Source: Larimichthys crocea
Lineage: Eukaryota; Chordata; Actinopteri; Sciaenidae
Assembly (NCBI RefSeq): GCF_000972845.2
Contig: NC_040011.1
Coordinates: forward strand, 22,929,062 to 22,993,061
Length of the DNA: 64,000 nucleotides
Direction: 5' to 3'
Shown: positions 62,930-64,000 of the stretch, piece by piece
Position numbering within the stretch: position 1 is the first letter of the stretch
Layout of the letters: each line of letters starts with the position of its first letter
The notes under the pieces: model-generated
Database searches by the model: none
The model's input: only the letters and a program-made list of their open reading frames with translations
What the model was told of the DNA's origin: nothing
Program-made: the position numbers and the translations under genes

Positions 62930-63520
62930 TAAGGGAGGCGGAGGAGGAAGAAAGATTGGGAAGAGGGGGGGCGGAAGTAATAAAGATGATGGAGATACAA
63001 GAGAGAGAAGAAAAAAGAGGAGGGAGGCAGTAAAGAAGGAAAGAAAGAAACTTCAGTTGAGAGTTCCTCCATTCTGCTTTCTGTCTGTGACCAGTAGGTT
63101 TAATGCTCAAACGTCCCTCTCTCACTCTCTCTGTCTGTTTACAATTACCGTGCCGCGAATGAATCTTCCACGAATGACCGCTCAACTGGCAGCCCTGACT
63201 AGTCAGGAACAAGGGAGCTATTAGTGGAGGAACTGAGGAAGGAAGGAAGAGGGGAAAGCCAAAGGGAAGGCAGTCCAGCTCAGAGGCCCAGGAAGGGAGA
63301 GAAGGGGAAGGGAAGGAGGGAGGGAGCAAGGGGGGAAGGCTTAGTAGAGGGAGCGAGGGAAGGAGGTGGGGAGGCAGTGCGGAGGGATCAGTGGTTATGC
63401 AGCAAAGAGAGAAGGGCGATAAAGAAGGAGGGCACAGCCACATCTCCCTGAGGCGATCTGCTTGACAGAAGCAAAGATCCCAGAGGAGGAGGAGGAGGAA
63501 GAGGCTGTAGCATCCCCTCA
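62930..63520 (+). repeat. Purine-rich (GA/GGA) low-complexity region
   Basis: Two GA-rich blocks (62930-63060 and 63220-63510) are separated by unique sequence with ATGAATCTTCCACGAATGA. Long open frames, especially on the minus strand, arise from the biased composition. Mirror-like GA tracts can form triplex DNA. Confidence 0.8.
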
Positions 63521-64000
63521 TCCCAACCCGCCCATCTCCCCCTCGCCAGCAAGAAGAGGAGATGAAAGAGATTAGTTCTGGGGTCTGGCCCGGAGGACAG
63601 TGGACCAGGCAACCTCTGAAATTCTTTCATTTCTCAGGCAACAGGATTTAGGATGGGACCTCCCCGTGGCCCTTTGACACAAGAAATACAGGAGAGCATT
63701 TCGTGGGTGTGACTCCCCCTCCATCCCCCATTCCACCCATGTCAAGGTTTTTTTGGGCATGAGAGCGCTTCTGGGGACTTCCTGACAGCCATAAATTACT
63801 TTGACTTCAGAGATGACATGAGAGAAAGAAAAAAAGAAGCGCTGGTTACCCTTTTCTGCAACACCAACACACACACACACACATAGACACAAAGAGGTGC
63901 AATCCCAGACCTATGAAACAGCCACGTTTCACACGGTCATTCATCAAGCAAAGCCTGTGAAAGAGGAAACAAAGTGACACTGCGCCGTCATCCTCTTTCC

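Larger units (their letters stand above)
24004..64000 (-). other. afg2a: Upstream intron of afg2a, at least 40 kb
   Basis: The acceptor CCATCCCACAG ends at 24004. The preceding exon should end near the Asn-Arg-Pro-Asp segment of the D2 domain, and I did not find it on the minus strand up to 64000, so this is most simply one intron longer than 39,997 bp. I scanned by eye for Walker B, NRPD and GNV-DRV-type words, so a short missed exon cannot be excluded. Contents are listed separately. 24700-29700, 32800-36000, 39300-41800, 50100-53100 and 55900-58500 hold nothing I can identify beyond short simple repeats. Confidence 0.7.

Noticed and set aside
62913..63521. Minus-strand open frame of 202 codons
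   Set aside because: It is the complement of the purine-rich low-complexity blocks, giving Pro/Ser/Leu runs without stops.
24004..64000. Search for the preceding afg2a exon (Walker B / NRPD segment) on the minus strand
   Set aside because: No matching segment with splice sites was seen by eye; likely beyond 64000, though a short exon could have been missed.
1..64000. CRISPR arrays, rRNA, functional tRNA, prokaryotic operons, viral genes
   Set aside because: No regularly spaced repeats, no rRNA signature, only one degenerate tRNA-like SINE head, and no dense coding; nothing supports any of them.

Overview
The window looks like an intron-rich piece of a vertebrate, probably a ray-finned (percomorph-like) fish genome. 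Evidence: spliced coding exons far apart, many long (GT)n and (A)n tracts, and several dispersed repeats that I recognise from fish genomes (an L2-type LINE tail, a hAT element, TTAA-flanked and other short inverted-repeat elements, a tRNA-like SINE). No prokaryotic-style gene, CRISPR array, rRNA or bona fide tRNA is visible.

Only one protein-coding gene is directly supported, on the minus strand: the 3' end of afg2a (also called spata5), the AAA+ ATPase of the cytoplasmic ribosome-biogenesis / 55LCC complex. Two consecutive exons are present. The penultimate exon (23839-24003) encodes 55 residues of the second AAA domain with its arginine-finger segment. The terminal exon (3947-4126) encodes the last 59 residues and stop, followed by a roughly 390 nt 3' UTR with two AATAAA signals. 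The junctions are canonical and both exons are in phase 0. The intron between them is 19.7 kb. The 40 kb above 24003 appears to be one very long upstream intron, because I found no further exon.

Region by region: 1-1500 is comparatively CpG-rich and carries poly-G runs and two inverted CCAAT boxes. By known vertebrate gene order (AFG2A followed by SPRY1 in the same direction) this is a candidate minus-strand promoter / first exon of spry1, whose coding exon would lie before position 1. 1500-3550 is short intergenic DNA. 3555-4126 is the afg2a terminal exon. 4127-23838 is intron with several mobile-element relics. 23839-24003 is the penultimate exon. 24004-64000 is intron holding a 1.2 kb hAT element with a perfect 8 bp target duplication, an MITE flanked by TTAA, copies of an inverted-repeat element, a near-perfect 50 bp palindrome, and several non-repetitive tracts that read like conserved regulatory DNA (RFX X-box, octamer, TCF and homeodomain-type motifs).

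The gene pair and the unusually long, gene-free introns fit the idea that the afg2a introns house regulatory elements for a neighbouring developmental gene (spry1). That is inference; no conservation data could be computed here. I found no convincing new biological system. The best second-look items are the palindrome, the hAT element, a PBX/MEIS composite site carried by a dispersed repeat, and the candidate enhancers.
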